Shown here one piece after another: positions 26,563 through 36,071 of a stretch of DNA of 64,000 bases (positions within the stretch are counted from its first letter, which is position 1; every line of letters begins with the position of its first letter). The notes below the pieces were generated by a model that did no database searches, was not told where the DNA came from, and worked only from the letters and a program-made list of their open reading frames with translations. This DNA comes from CATOSP01 sp034422355 (lineage in GTDB: Bacteria > Chloroflexota > Dehalococcoidia > Lucifugimonadales > UBA3495): positions 1-64,000 of the forward strand of contig DAOUJS010000072.1 in NCBI GenBank assembly GCA_034422355.1. Reading direction: 5' to 3'. The position numbers were made by a program, and so were the translations under genes.

Positions 26563-27511
26563 GTTCTTCAGACGCAACCCTCCCAAGGACAAAGAGCAGA
26601 CCGAAGGCGGGGTGAAACCGAGCAGAGAGCGGTGGTTCGGCCGCATTCTCGGAGCATTCCGGACCTCCCGGCTTGACGATTCCCTGTGGGAGGAGTTGGA
26701 GGAGATACTGATCTCGTCCGACGTGGGTGTCGAGGCTTCCCTGCGCATCATCGAGGAGCTGAAGGAGCGGATCAGGGCGGAAGATGTGCGGGACCCGGAC
26801 GAGGCGTTCCAGCTATTGAAGAATATCCTCATCCAGGAGATGGAAGACCCCGGTTCAGCGGACGTGTGGGCCGGACCGGACTCGGAAGCCGCTCCCTACG
26901 TCATACTGATGGTGGGCGTTAACGGCGTGGGCAAGACCACCAGCATTGCCAAGCTTGCCCGCCACTTCGAACAATCGGGGAAGAGGGTGATCCTGGGCGC
27001 GGCGGACACCTTCCGCGCCGCCGCCGCTGAGCAACTGCAGGTCCTGGGGGAGCGCGTCGGGGTGGACGTCATCAGCCACGGTTACGGTTCCGACCCGGGG
27101 GCGGTTGCCTACGACGCATTCCAGGCCAGCCGGGCCCGGGGCGCGGACATCCTGATAATCGACACCGCGGGAAGACTGCACACGAAGTCCAACCTGATGG
27201 CGGAGCTGAAGAAGGTGGACCGTGTGCTGAAGCGGCTTGATCCCTCGGCCCCTCACCAGGTCATCCTGACCCTGGACGCCACCACCGGCCACAACGGGCT
27301 TGCGCAGGCGAAGTCCTTCAAGGAAGCGGTGGACTGCACCGGCATATTCCTGGCAAAACTTGACGGCACGGCCCGGGGAGGAATAACCCTGGCAATCAGA
27401 CAGGAATTGGGGGTCCCCATCATGTTCATCGGGACAGGGGAGGGCCTGGACGACCTCGCCCCGTTCGACGGCAAAGAGTTTGTGGACGCGCTGCTGTCCC
27501 CCGTCTCGTGA
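26555..27511 (+). CDS. ftsY: Signal recognition particle receptor FtsY
   Basis: FtsY is the GTPase that docks ribosome-SRP complexes at the membrane. The NG domain is complete: G-V-N-G-V-G-K-T-T (G1), D-T-F-R-A-A-A, D-T-A-G-R-L (G3) and A-K-L-D-G-T-A-R-G-G. The N-terminal acidic A domain is very short, with a basic stretch (R-F-F-R-R-N) at the very start. At 318 residues it resembles compact FtsY forms. It lies directly after rnc, a common pairing. Confidence 0.96.
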   Translation: MLRFFRRNPPKDKEQTEGGVKPSRERWFGRILGAFRTSRLDDSLWEELEEILISSDVGVEASLRIIEELKERIRAEDVRDPDEAFQLLKNILIQEMEDPGSADVWAGPDSEAAPYVILMVGVNGVGKTTSIAKLARHFEQSGKRVILGAADTFRAAAAEQLQVLGERVGVDVISHGYGSDPGAVAYDAFQASRARGADILIIDTAGRLHTKSNLMAELKKVDRVLKRLDPSAPHQVILTLDATTGHNGLAQAKSFKEAVDCTGIFLAKLDGTARGGITLAIRQELGVPIMFIGTGEGLDDLAPFDGKEFVDALLSPVS

Positions 27512-27577
27512 CCTGGCGCAGTAGATAAGGTCTGGCGTCCCATATCAATCCTCCCTGCTTTCGCCTTCTGAACAACC

Positions 27578-30004
27578 GTGGTAGACCTCCTCGTCTGGCT
27601 GCTCACCATCGAACTCATCGGACTGGCAGCCTTCCCTATCGCCTTCCTGCTGTTCCGCCACCTGCCTGACCGCGGATTCAGCCTGGTAAAGCCCCTCGCC
27701 CTTGTTGCCGGTTCCTATGCCCTTTGGGTGCTGGGTCTCACCCACCTGGCGCCGGTTTCCCGGCCCGCGATCATCGTTGTATTCAGCTTCATCGCAATCG
27801 GCGGGTTGTACGCAACGTGGACTCAACGGAAGCGCCTGGCCGGGTTCCTGAGAAGAGAATGGCCGACGCTGATAGCGGTAGAGTGCGTCTTCCTGGCGTT
27901 CTTCCTGCTCTGGGCCTGGATTACGTCCGAGGCTCCGGCGATAAGCGGGACGGAGAAACCGATGGACTTCGCCCTGCTGAACGCCTCGATACAAGCCGTC
28001 CATTTCCCGCCGGAAGACCCCTGGCTCGCGGGTTATCCCATCAGCTACTACTATTTCGGGTACCTGATGATGGGATTCCTGTCCCAATTGAGCGGGATAG
28101 CCTCCAATGTGAGTTACAACCTCTCCATCTCACTGGTCCCTGCATTGGCGGCCGCAGGCGTATTCGGTGTGACACATAACCTTGTGCGTCTTTCCGGGGG
28201 AAGGCCGGTAGCGTCCCTTGGATGCGGGATGATTGCCTGTGTTCTGCTGCTGGTAATAGGGAACCTGGAGGGCGTCGTTGAGTTGGTCCACTCTCTTGGC
28301 TGGGGCAGTGAGGCGTTCTGGGCATGGGTGGGCGTCAAAGGGTTGGAAGGCGGCGGGCCAGGCGGGAGTGTTCTCCCGGACCAATACCTCTGGTGGTGGC
28401 GGGCCACCAGGGTAATCGATACCGTGGTGGATGGCCGGAGCCTGGACTACACCATCACCGAGTTCCCGATGTTCAGCTTTCTGTTGGGCGACCTCCACCC
28501 ACACGTTATGAGCCTCCCCTTCAATTTGCTTGCCATGTCGGCATCACTGCAATTCTTCGTCTCTCCTGACAGGCCGGGGCCTGGGTGGCTGCGTCAACAC
28601 CCGGTACAGGCCGTAACCCTGGCTGTCATTCTCGGGTCTCTCGCGTTCATCAACGCCTGGGACTTCCCGGTAATGGCCGGACTATTCGGGGCGCTGCTCC
28701 TGGTCAAGGCCCACCGGTATGCCAACAGGGACCTGCGCCGGACAATTGCCGGCGCGGCCGCGGTGTTTGTCCCCGTGGCCGCGCTGGCCGTTGCGCTGTT
28801 CCTGCCATTTTACCTGTCGGTTGACAGCCAGGTGTCCGGAGTGCTGCCCGTAACAGGCCCGGGGACGAGGCCGCTCCACTTTATGCTGGTTGTCGGGTTC
28901 CTGGCCTTTCTGGCCGTATCGTTCCTGCTGCGGCAACTGATGGGACTCAGGGGTCCGGATAGTGAAGATGGCCCCACGGTTAAACTGTTGCTGATAGCAG
29001 CTCTCCTGCCCTTCCTGTTATGGGCAGACATCATCCTTGTAGTTGGATACCTGGGGGATGGCTTCCGGGACGCCCTGCTTGATGTGTTCTGGCGTGGACT
29101 CTGGGTATTGCCCCTGCTGGCAGCAGCGGGCGTCGCCGGATTCTCGGCAGTGCAACAAGCCCGGTCCGGAGAGAAACCCGGAGACAGGGGGGCCGCGTCG
29201 TTCTCGCTGGTTGCTTTGGCAGCGGCGTTCTATCTCCTGGCGGGTGTAGAGTTGTTCTATGTCGTGGACCTTTTCGGCAACCGGATGAACACGGTCTTCA
29301 AGGTCTACTACCAGGCATGGCTGCTGCTGTCCGTAGCAGGGGCATACGGCCTGTTCTATTGGGTGTCGCGGGGAAGGATGGCACAGCCGGGCGGCCCGAG
29401 CGCGACTGGCAGACCCGCAGTCACCCCGGCGTCAGGCGTATTCGTGGCAGCGAGGCGGCATGTCTGGACGGGATTGGCCTGTATTCTCTTGCTGGCCTCG
29501 CTATATTATCCGGTTGGGGCCGTGTTGGACCGTACCGGCCTGTTCAGCCCCGGGTATAAGCTCTCGGACAACACCCTGAACGGCCTCGCCTTCGTCGAGA
29601 ACTCGGACCGGGGAGAGTACGACGCGATTCTGTGGCTTCGCGACGAAGCGCCCTGGGGCAGGATTGTCGAGGCTGTCGGGGGCGACTACTCGGACTTTTC
29701 CAGGATTTCCGCCAGCACCGGACTGCCTGCCATCCTGGGCTGGAAGGGCCACGAGTTGCAGTGGAGGGGCAGCAGCAAGCCGTTCAGCGGACGGGAAGAG
29801 GAGGTTGAGGCTGTCTACCGGAGCGGCGACTCCTCGGAGGTAAGGGCCATTCTGGAACACTACGGCGTCCGATACGTCTATTTGGGGTCTCGTGAGCGCG
29901 GCACATACGGAATCGAGGATCTGGAGGAACTTGACGGATTGCTGAAAACCGCTTGGGAAGGGGACGGCGTAATTGTCTATGAATTCGCGCCGCCAAGTAC
30001 GTAG
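27578..30004 (+). CDS. DUF2298 (Chlor_Arch_YYY) polytopic membrane protein, GT-C-like
   Basis: This 808-residue protein has many membrane segments and the YYYFGYLMMG motif (about residues 154-163) that names the YYY domain, found mainly in Chloroflexota and archaea. Further conserved pieces are D-P-W-L-A-G-Y-P-I-S-Y-Y-Y and N-R-M-N-T-V-F-K-V-Y-Y-Q-A-W. The fold resembles lipid-linked glycosyltransferases of the GT-C type, so a role in glycan transfer to lipids or surface proteins is plausible. Biochemical activity is not known to me. It is 11 bp upstream of an Agl23-type gene in the same direction. Confidence 0.85.
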   Translation: MVDLLVWLLTIELIGLAAFPIAFLLFRHLPDRGFSLVKPLALVAGSYALWVLGLTHLAPVSRPAIIVVFSFIAIGGLYATWTQRKRLAGFLRREWPTLIAVECVFLAFFLLWAWITSEAPAISGTEKPMDFALLNASIQAVHFPPEDPWLAGYPISYYYFGYLMMGFLSQLSGIASNVSYNLSISLVPALAAAGVFGVTHNLVRLSGGRPVASLGCGMIACVLLLVIGNLEGVVELVHSLGWGSEAFWAWVGVKGLEGGGPGGSVLPDQYLWWWRATRVIDTVVDGRSLDYTITEFPMFSFLLGDLHPHVMSLPFNLLAMSASLQFFVSPDRPGPGWLRQHPVQAVTLAVILGSLAFINAWDFPVMAGLFGALLLVKAHRYANRDLRRTIAGAAAVFVPVAALAVALFLPFYLSVDSQVSGVLPVTGPGTRPLHFMLVVGFLAFLAVSFLLRQLMGLRGPDSEDGPTVKLLLIAALLPFLLWADIILVVGYLGDGFRDALLDVFWRGLWVLPLLAAAGVAGFSAVQQARSGEKPGDRGAASFSLVALAAAFYLLAGVELFYVVDLFGNRMNTVFKVYYQAWLLLSVAGAYGLFYWVSRGRMAQPGGPSATGRPAVTPASGVFVAARRHVWTGLACILLLASLYYPVGAVLDRTGLFSPGYKLSDNTLNGLAFVENSDRGEYDAILWLRDEAPWGRIVEAVGGDYSDFSRISASTGLPAILGWKGHELQWRGSSKPFSGREEEVEAVYRSGDSSEVRAILEHYGVRYVYLGSRERGTYGIEDLEELDGLLKTAWEGDGVIVYEFAPPST

Positions 30005-30015
30005 GTGAGAACGTA

Positions 30016-32844
30016 GTGGAGACCGGGCGGGAAACGGCCCAATCACCAGCCGGAGAGGGAGCTATAGCGCCTCCCTTTTCCGCACGTCCACGAATCCCCG
30101 GGTTCCGGGCCGGCTGGCTGGAGGTTGCCTTTGTCGTCCTGGTGCTCGCCGCCCTGGTCTTACGCCTGTGGGAACTGGACGGCAGGACCATGCACTACGA
30201 CGAGGCAATCCACGTCCACTTCTCATGGAAACTGTTCAAGGGCGAAGGATACGTGCATTCCCCCTGGATGCACGGGCCGTTCCAGATTGAGCTTACCGCC
30301 CTGGTCTTCAAGCTGCTGGGGGACAACGACCACACGGCCCGGCTGGCTTACGTTATCTTCGGCACTGCCCTGGCGGGGCTGCCCTACTGTCTGAGGCGCC
30401 ACGTAGGCGGGGCCGGGGCATTGCTTACCGGCCTGATGCTTGCCCTGTCTCCAAGCCTGCTGTATTTCAGCCGCTTCGGGCGCAACGACATCATCATGGC
30501 GTTCTGGGCGGCCTCTATCTTCATCCTGATGTGGCGCTACATCGCATCCGGCAAGGACCGCTACCTTGTCCTGACGGCGGCGGTTCTGGCGCTGATGTTC
30601 ACGACCAAGGAGACCGCCTACCTGGTCGTGGCCCTGTTCGGCGGAATCGCGTTTCTGCTTGCGCTGCCGGACCTCGCGCCCTGGGCGCTGGGCAGGCTGC
30701 CGTCTCACCATCTGCAACCTGCCGCCCGGTTCTTTCTGCTTCTCGTCACGCTGACCCTGCCCCAGTGGGCGGCAACGGCGGGGCTGTTCCAGGGAATTTT
30801 CGGCCTGAGCCTGACCAACCCGCAGGGGGTTGAGAACGGGATCGTCGGCGCTCCACAGTGGGCCGGACCTTTCGTCCCGATCCCACTCCTGGAGTTCCCT
30901 GTGTGGCTTCATGTACTTGTGGGGATGCTGTTGCTGGGATTTCTGGGGCGGGCTGTCCTTCGGCGGAGGATCCCTGCTGGGCGGCCAGTGACTCCCCGGC
31001 AGAATCCGGAGCCTGCCACCGGAGGAGCGGCCTGGGAAGGGCGGCGGCGTATCACCATTGGGACGGATGCTCAATCTGGAGTAGCCGCGGAGGGGGCAGG
31101 GGTCAAGCCTGGTGCTTACAACCAGGTCTCGCCGCTTCAGGCTGGGCGGGCTGAGACTGAAGAACCGCTTGCAGGGGTCGCCGTACCGGCATCGGGGATC
31201 GCCGCCATCATCCTGGTGTTGTCCCGGCCCATCAGCGGGGCTACCGGCCAGGCGGTCTTGGCATGGGCGGATTTTGCCCTGGCAGTGGGCCTGGTCGCGT
31301 GCGCGGTCGCCGCCTGGTCGGCGCTGCGTCTCCCGTGGCGTCGCGGCGGGCGGCTCCTGCTGATCCCTCCGATGCTGACACTGGTGTACCTGGTCCTATT
31401 CACGCCATTGGTAGACGTGGCGGAAGTCGTTCGAACCGTGCTGCCGGACGGGATAAACGTCGACGCCAGCGCCAACTCCATACCAGTCAACTACCTGGTA
31501 GCAGGAGGAATTCTATTCGGTGCGCTGTTGGTATCGGTCTACTGGGGGCTGCGCTGGCTCGGGGGAATTTGGCTGGTATGCGCCGGTGTGTTCTATGTGA
31601 TTTGGGCCACGCTGTACACAACATTCTTCGCTAATTTGGCCGGGATATTCAGCGGGTCGTGGCTGGGCATGGGGTATTGGATCGCCCAGCAGGAGGTGGC
31701 AAGGGGGAATCAGCCCTGGTACTACTACTTCGTCGGGATGGGAGTCTATGAGCTCTTGCCAATCAGCTTCGGAGTTGCCGCGGCAGCGCATTTCCTGAGA
31801 AAGGGGGATGTGCTTGGGATAGCGCTGGCCCTTTGGGCCGGACTGACCATCCTGGCTTATACCATCGCATCGGAAAAGATGCCCTGGCTGCTGGTGAATA
31901 TCACGCTGCCATTCATCTTCCTTACCGGCAAATTCCTCGGCGACCTGGCGGCACATGTCTCATGGAGGGATATACTGCGGGGAGGGCGGATCGCCCTGCT
32001 GGTGCTCCCGCCGGCGGCAATCGCGGTGCTGGTCTACCAAGTCTATGGGTATGTCCAGGACGCGGGCACATCGCCGGGCGGGCCATCACCTGAAGCGTGG
32101 GCGCTCCTGGGGGTAGCCGGACTGCTCGCGGTATCCTCTGCGGCGCTGGTGCGTCACACCCGGCCCCGGACGGGTCTGGCGTTGGCCGGGTTGGGCGTCG
32201 CCGCCCTTCTGTTGGGATTTGGCGCTCTGGGGGCGCTCCGGGCCGCATACACCTACGATGATTCGAATGTCGAGATGCTGGCCTACGCCCAGGGGAGTGC
32301 GGACTTGCCGGACACCTACGACGATTTGCAGGACCGGGTGTTCTCCAGCAGTGAGGGCGAGGTCAGGGTAGACTATGACATGTGGTACCCGTTCCAGTGG
32401 TACGTGCGGAATGCCCAGGAGGATGGACTCCTTTCATTCGGCTGCTTTAAGAACGAGGGTGAGGATGGCTGGAACACGAGCTGCAAGCCAGCGGATGAGG
32501 ACGAGGACTCTGCGGCCCTCCTGCTGACACTACCCCACATCAGGCCAAATGCCGAGTCCCTGGAAAGGTTCGAAAGCCATGGGCCATTCCGGGACTTGAT
32601 ATGGTTCCCGGAGAGTTACCGCCGCCCCAATGAGGACCGGGCCAACGAGGGGTTCGTTTGGGGTCTGCGGGCCTTGCCCAACAGCCATCAACTGGGCTTG
32701 GACTTCCGGTACTTCGAGGAAGTGGCCAAGAGCCGGGAGTCTTGGGCTGATGGCCTGGCCTATCTGTTCACTCGGAGACTGGACGATGAGTGGTATAAGT
32801 CGGAGTATTACAGTTATCTTCCCAGGGAATCGGGGGGCCAATGA
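30016..32844 (+). CDS. Agl23-like GT-C membrane protein (TIGR03663-type)
   Basis: The 942-residue polytopic protein has the extracytoplasmic motif M-H-Y-D-E-A-I-H near residue 57, with the Asp-Glu typical of GT-C active-site loops. H-S-P-W-M-H-G-P-F-Q and F-S-R-F-G-R-N-D follow. These match the flippase-activity-associated family (Agl23) seen next to archaeal-type glycosylation genes. A soluble-looking loop sits near residues 330-390. The C-terminal 180 residues contain paired Cys and acidic stretches. It probably transfers a sugar from a lipid carrier; the acceptor is unknown. The start overlaps nothing, and it is 11 bp after the DUF2298 gene. Confidence 0.85.
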   Translation: METGRETAQSPAGEGAIAPPFSARPRIPGFRAGWLEVAFVVLVLAALVLRLWELDGRTMHYDEAIHVHFSWKLFKGEGYVHSPWMHGPFQIELTALVFKLLGDNDHTARLAYVIFGTALAGLPYCLRRHVGGAGALLTGLMLALSPSLLYFSRFGRNDIIMAFWAASIFILMWRYIASGKDRYLVLTAAVLALMFTTKETAYLVVALFGGIAFLLALPDLAPWALGRLPSHHLQPAARFFLLLVTLTLPQWAATAGLFQGIFGLSLTNPQGVENGIVGAPQWAGPFVPIPLLEFPVWLHVLVGMLLLGFLGRAVLRRRIPAGRPVTPRQNPEPATGGAAWEGRRRITIGTDAQSGVAAEGAGVKPGAYNQVSPLQAGRAETEEPLAGVAVPASGIAAIILVLSRPISGATGQAVLAWADFALAVGLVACAVAAWSALRLPWRRGGRLLLIPPMLTLVYLVLFTPLVDVAEVVRTVLPDGINVDASANSIPVNYLVAGGILFGALLVSVYWGLRWLGGIWLVCAGVFYVIWATLYTTFFANLAGIFSGSWLGMGYWIAQQEVARGNQPWYYYFVGMGVYELLPISFGVAAAAHFLRKGDVLGIALALWAGLTILAYTIASEKMPWLLVNITLPFIFLTGKFLGDLAAHVSWRDILRGGRIALLVLPPAAIAVLVYQVYGYVQDAGTSPGGPSPEAWALLGVAGLLAVSSAALVRHTRPRTGLALAGLGVAALLLGFGALGALRAAYTYDDSNVEMLAYAQGSADLPDTYDDLQDRVFSSSEGEVRVDYDMWYPFQWYVRNAQEDGLLSFGCFKNEGEDGWNTSCKPADEDEDSAALLLTLPHIRPNAESLERFESHGPFRDLIWFPESYRRPNEDRANEGFVWGLRALPNSHQLGLDFRYFEEVAKSRESWADGLAYLFTRRLDDEWYKSEYYSYLPRESGGQ

Positions 32845-33073
32845 GGGTGCGTGAACTCCCTGGTCCGATGGCCTTCTTGCCCCCGGGAGAAATGACCGGG
32901 TGCGGTTCGGATGCCGGTAATCTGAGAAATTTCGTGACAACTGCAAACAGAATGCCGGTTGTGCATTTGTACGGCGTTCAATATAGTGGGCACTCGTGTC
33001 ACACAGTTGAAGAATGCAGGCGGGAATGACGTGAGGAGTCACCACAGAGACCACTACAGACCTTCCCCTGCGG

Positions 33074-34282
33074 GTGAACGAACTTGCATCGCAAGGGGCG
33101 CAGATGACTAGCTCCGTTTTCGCCGCCAACTGGCGTTTCTGGGCTGCCCTGGCGCTGAGCGTGGCCCTGCTGTCGCTTATGGTGTACCAAGTCAACCTCG
33201 GCGAAATCAGGACCGTGCTTGCGGAGGCAAATTACTTTTACGTCATCCCGGCAGTTGCGGTTTACTTCGTGGCGGTCTACTTCCGTGCGGTGCGGTGGAA
33301 GTACCTCCTGTCGCCGCTGCGAGTCTTGCCGGCGTCACGGCTATACCCGGTGATCGTCATAGGATATATGGCGAACAACGTGCTTCCGATGCGGCTGGGA
33401 GAGTTGGTCCGGGGATACTATCTGGCGCGCCGGGAGAACTTCGGCGTCGGCCCGTCCCTGGCAACCATCGGGGTGGAACGAGTCTATGATGGACTGACCC
33501 TGATGTTCCTCGTCGCAGCTTCGGCCCCGGTCCTCCTTGCAACCGGGTGGTTCGATGCCGCCGGAACTGCAATCCGTGCGGCATGGACGGTGGTGATCCT
33601 TGCGGGTACGTGCGCCTTCCTCTGCGCCCTGGGTTTGCTGACTTTACTGGCATCCTGGCAGAACGCAGCCGATTGGGTAACCCGGCTCGCCCGCTTTGTG
33701 CCTGAGAGGTCCGGACGCGAAAGAGTCCTGCGGTTCGTCGAGACGTTCCTGGACGGCCTCAAGATACTCAGCTCACCTCGCAAACACCTGTCGCTGTTTC
33801 TGCTGTCGCTGCCGGTGTGGTTCGGCGAGGTAGGGGTGTACCTGATTACCTCACACGCCTTCGACCTGGACCTGTTCTTCGGACCGCTATGGGCGCTGGT
33901 GCTGGCCATTGCCCTGCTGACCGCAACCTCCAACCTGGCAACGGGAGTCCCGTCGGTAATTGGCGGGATCGGCCCCTTCGAGGTGGTGGCGCAACAGACC
34001 CTGCTGGCCCTGGGAGTGAGCGCATCCGTGGCCGCGGCCTACGCAACATTCGTGCACATCGTGGTCCTGTGGTTACCGGTCAATCTGGCGGGACTGTTCA
34101 TTCTGCTCAGGCAGAATCTCTCGCTCAGGCAATTGACCACCACCCCGGCGACCGCGGCACAGGAGAAAGCAGGAATTTCCGCGGGGTCACCAGTTCGTGC
34201 CCATCCGGGGACGGACCCTGCCCGCAGCTCCCCGTCCGGCAAGGCGGTCCGGGGCAAACTTCCCAGGGAAGACGGTCCATGA
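33074..34282 (+). CDS. Flippase-like membrane protein (AglD/MprF transmembrane family)
   Basis: The protein has about eight membrane segments and the signatures of the lysylphosphatidylglycerol-synthase transmembrane family: Y-F-R-A-V-R-W-K-Y-L-L, then N-N-V-L-P-M-R-L-G-E-L-V-R-G-Y and I-G-V-E-R-V-Y-D-G. It lacks the C-terminal aminoacyl-transferase domain of MprF, so it is probably a lipid flippase or glycosylation helper. A GTG (33074) and an ATG (33104, with AAGGGGCG upstream) are both possible starts. Its stop overlaps the ATG of the next gene (ATGA). The Ala/Pro-rich tail is not conserved. Confidence 0.82.
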   Translation: MNELASQGAQMTSSVFAANWRFWAALALSVALLSLMVYQVNLGEIRTVLAEANYFYVIPAVAVYFVAVYFRAVRWKYLLSPLRVLPASRLYPVIVIGYMANNVLPMRLGELVRGYYLARRENFGVGPSLATIGVERVYDGLTLMFLVAASAPVLLATGWFDAAGTAIRAAWTVVILAGTCAFLCALGLLTLLASWQNAADWVTRLARFVPERSGRERVLRFVETFLDGLKILSSPRKHLSLFLLSLPVWFGEVGVYLITSHAFDLDLFFGPLWALVLAIALLTATSNLATGVPSVIGGIGPFEVVAQQTLLALGVSASVAAAYATFVHIVVLWLPVNLAGLFILLRQNLSLRQLTTTPATAAQEKAGISAGSPVRAHPGTDPARSSPSGKAVRGKLPREDGP

Positions 34283-35604
34283 GAGTCGGGATCATCGGGG
34301 GCGGTGCGGCAGGGCTGGCCGCGGCCTACGAATTGACGAAACAGGGTCACTATGCGGAGGTCTTCGAGAGAGCGCCTTTCCTCGGAGGCCAGGCCTCCAC
34401 TTTCCCGGTGGGCGGAGGTCAACTGGAGCGGGGCTACCATCACCTATTCGTCAGCGACACCGACATGACCGAACTGGTCCACGAGTTGGGACTGGGGCAC
34501 AAACTTGCCTGGCTGGAATCGAAGGTCGGGCTGTTCTACGACGGGAAGATATGGGACTTCGCTACACCCATGGACTTGCTGCGCTTCAAGCCCCTCTCGT
34601 TAATCGAGCGGCTCCGTGTCGGTTGGTGGACATTCGTGTTGCAGAAGACCACCAACTGGCGGAAGTTCGAGCACATAACCGCCACCCACTGGCTCGAGCG
34701 GCACATGGGGAGCCGGGCCTACGAGGTCATCTGGGAGCCGCTGCTGCGGGGCAAGTTCGGCGCGTTTTATGACCAGATAGGCATGACCTGGCTATGGGGA
34801 AAAGTCTATCTGCGCGTTGCATCCCGGGGAAAGGGTTTGCAGAAAGAACGGCTGGGTTACCCGATGGGCAGCTTCGGCGAGGTGTTCGACACGCTGGGCG
34901 AACGGGTCCGGGAGCAAGGTGGGGACGTCCATGTCTCAGCAGGCGTCAATCGCGTGATCGTCGAGGATGGCCGCGCGACCGGGCTGGAGGTCCAGTTTCC
35001 CGGAGAAGACCCTGAGTTACGTCAATACGACGCGGTCATCGCCACCACGCCTTCCTATGTGTTTACCCGGCTGGTGCCGCCCATGCCGGAGGAATACGAA
35101 GCCAAGCTGGCCGGCGTTCAATACCTGTCGGCGGTATTGGTCATTCTGGTGCTGGACCGTCCCTTGTCTGACAAATACTGGATGAATGTGGGCGACCGCT
35201 CCCTTCCCTTCCTGGGAGTAATCGAACACACCAACATGATCGACAAGTCGCTGTACGGCGGAAACCATATCGTATACCTTACCAATTATCCCAGCCGGGA
35301 CAGCGAGCTTTACCGGAAAAGCGCAGAGGAACTTCTGGAAGAGTTCATCCCGCACCTGCGCAAGCTGAACCCGGACTTCGACCGGTCCTGGATTCTGGAG
35401 TACCACCACCACAGGGTTGACGGCGCACAGCCCATTATCGGCGTCAACTACGGTGAGGACATCCCCGGCCACCGCACTCCGTTCAAGCGCCTTTACCTGG
35501 CGAACACTACCCAGATTTACCCGGAGGACCGGGGGACCAATTACTCGGTGCGCATGGGCCGGCGGGTGGCCCAAATGTTGATGGAAGATATGGACGACGC
35601 TTGA
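34279..35604 (+). CDS. FAD-dependent amine oxidase/protoporphyrinogen oxidase-like protein
   Basis: The N-terminus is a dinucleotide-binding fold (V-G-I-I-G-G-G-A-A-G-L-A-A-A) followed by an FAD ribose-binding Glu in E-V-F-E-R. G-G-Q-A-S-T-F and G-Y-H-H-L-F are typical of the NAD(P)-binding-8 amine-oxidase family, which includes UDP-galactopyranose-mutase-like enzymes. The substrate is not evident. The ATG overlaps the flippase stop, so it belongs to the surface-glycan cluster, where a sugar-nucleotide or lipid-carrier modification is possible. The open frame upstream of 34279 lies inside the flippase gene. Confidence 0.8.
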   Translation: MRVGIIGGGAAGLAAAYELTKQGHYAEVFERAPFLGGQASTFPVGGGQLERGYHHLFVSDTDMTELVHELGLGHKLAWLESKVGLFYDGKIWDFATPMDLLRFKPLSLIERLRVGWWTFVLQKTTNWRKFEHITATHWLERHMGSRAYEVIWEPLLRGKFGAFYDQIGMTWLWGKVYLRVASRGKGLQKERLGYPMGSFGEVFDTLGERVREQGGDVHVSAGVNRVIVEDGRATGLEVQFPGEDPELRQYDAVIATTPSYVFTRLVPPMPEEYEAKLAGVQYLSAVLVILVLDRPLSDKYWMNVGDRSLPFLGVIEHTNMIDKSLYGGNHIVYLTNYPSRDSELYRKSAEELLEEFIPHLRKLNPDFDRSWILEYHHHRVDGAQPIIGVNYGEDIPGHRTPFKRLYLANTTQIYPEDRGTNYSVRMGRRVAQMLMEDMDDA

Positions 35605-35771
35605 GTGGGCACGACCGCAGGCGCATATTCCGGGTTTCCAAAACTCTACACGGATAGTAAAATCAGTGCTCGAAACGTGGCGGGTCCGGTCTGAATTGGG
35701 GTATCTTCACATGGCCGGACACGCGGTTGGATGCACGTTTAGACCGGTTGCGCAGGACTTAGGAGAAGAAC

Positions 35772-35996
35772 GTGGAGAAACACTTGCCTGACAGCAATTC
35801 ATCCCGTCACTCCCGCCGCGGGTTCCTGGCCCGCGTAGGAATCGGCGTGGCGGCAGCCGCGGCAGCAGCCCTTCCCTTCGGCCTATTCCGAAGCGACCCG
35901 GACAAAGCGTCTGGGGAAGGCTTCCCCGGCAAAGATTCTATATTTCACCCGGCCAGTGACCCCCGGCTGGACCCGCGCCGCAAGAACACAAGCTAG
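35772..35996 (+). CDS. Small Tat-signal protein
   Basis: The GTG start has AGGAG upstream. The 74-residue product has a twin-arginine signal (S-R-R-G-F-L-A-R-V-G-I-G) followed by an Ala-rich hydrophobic core and only about 35 further residues, rich in Asp, Pro and Arg. It therefore should be exported folded or as a partner of a cofactor-bearing protein. It resembles the very small Tat-signal proteins found beside oxidoreductases, but no partner is next to it. The 167 bp upstream have no gene. Confidence 0.6.
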   Translation: MEKHLPDSNSSRHSRRGFLARVGIGVAAAAAAALPFGLFRSDPDKASGEGFPGKDSIFHPASDPRLDPRRKNTS

Positions 35997-36071
35997 GTAA
36001 GCTCCACGGACCGGTCTACCCACCGTCCGGCTTCGGGAAAACTTGACCGGACTCGGCATTGGAGGTGCACC

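Noticed and set aside
32841..33029. 62-residue frame overlapping the stop of the Agl23-like gene as ATGA
   Set aside because: The coupling looks tempting, but the composition is irregular, no domain or conserved pattern is visible, and the next gene has its own start signals.
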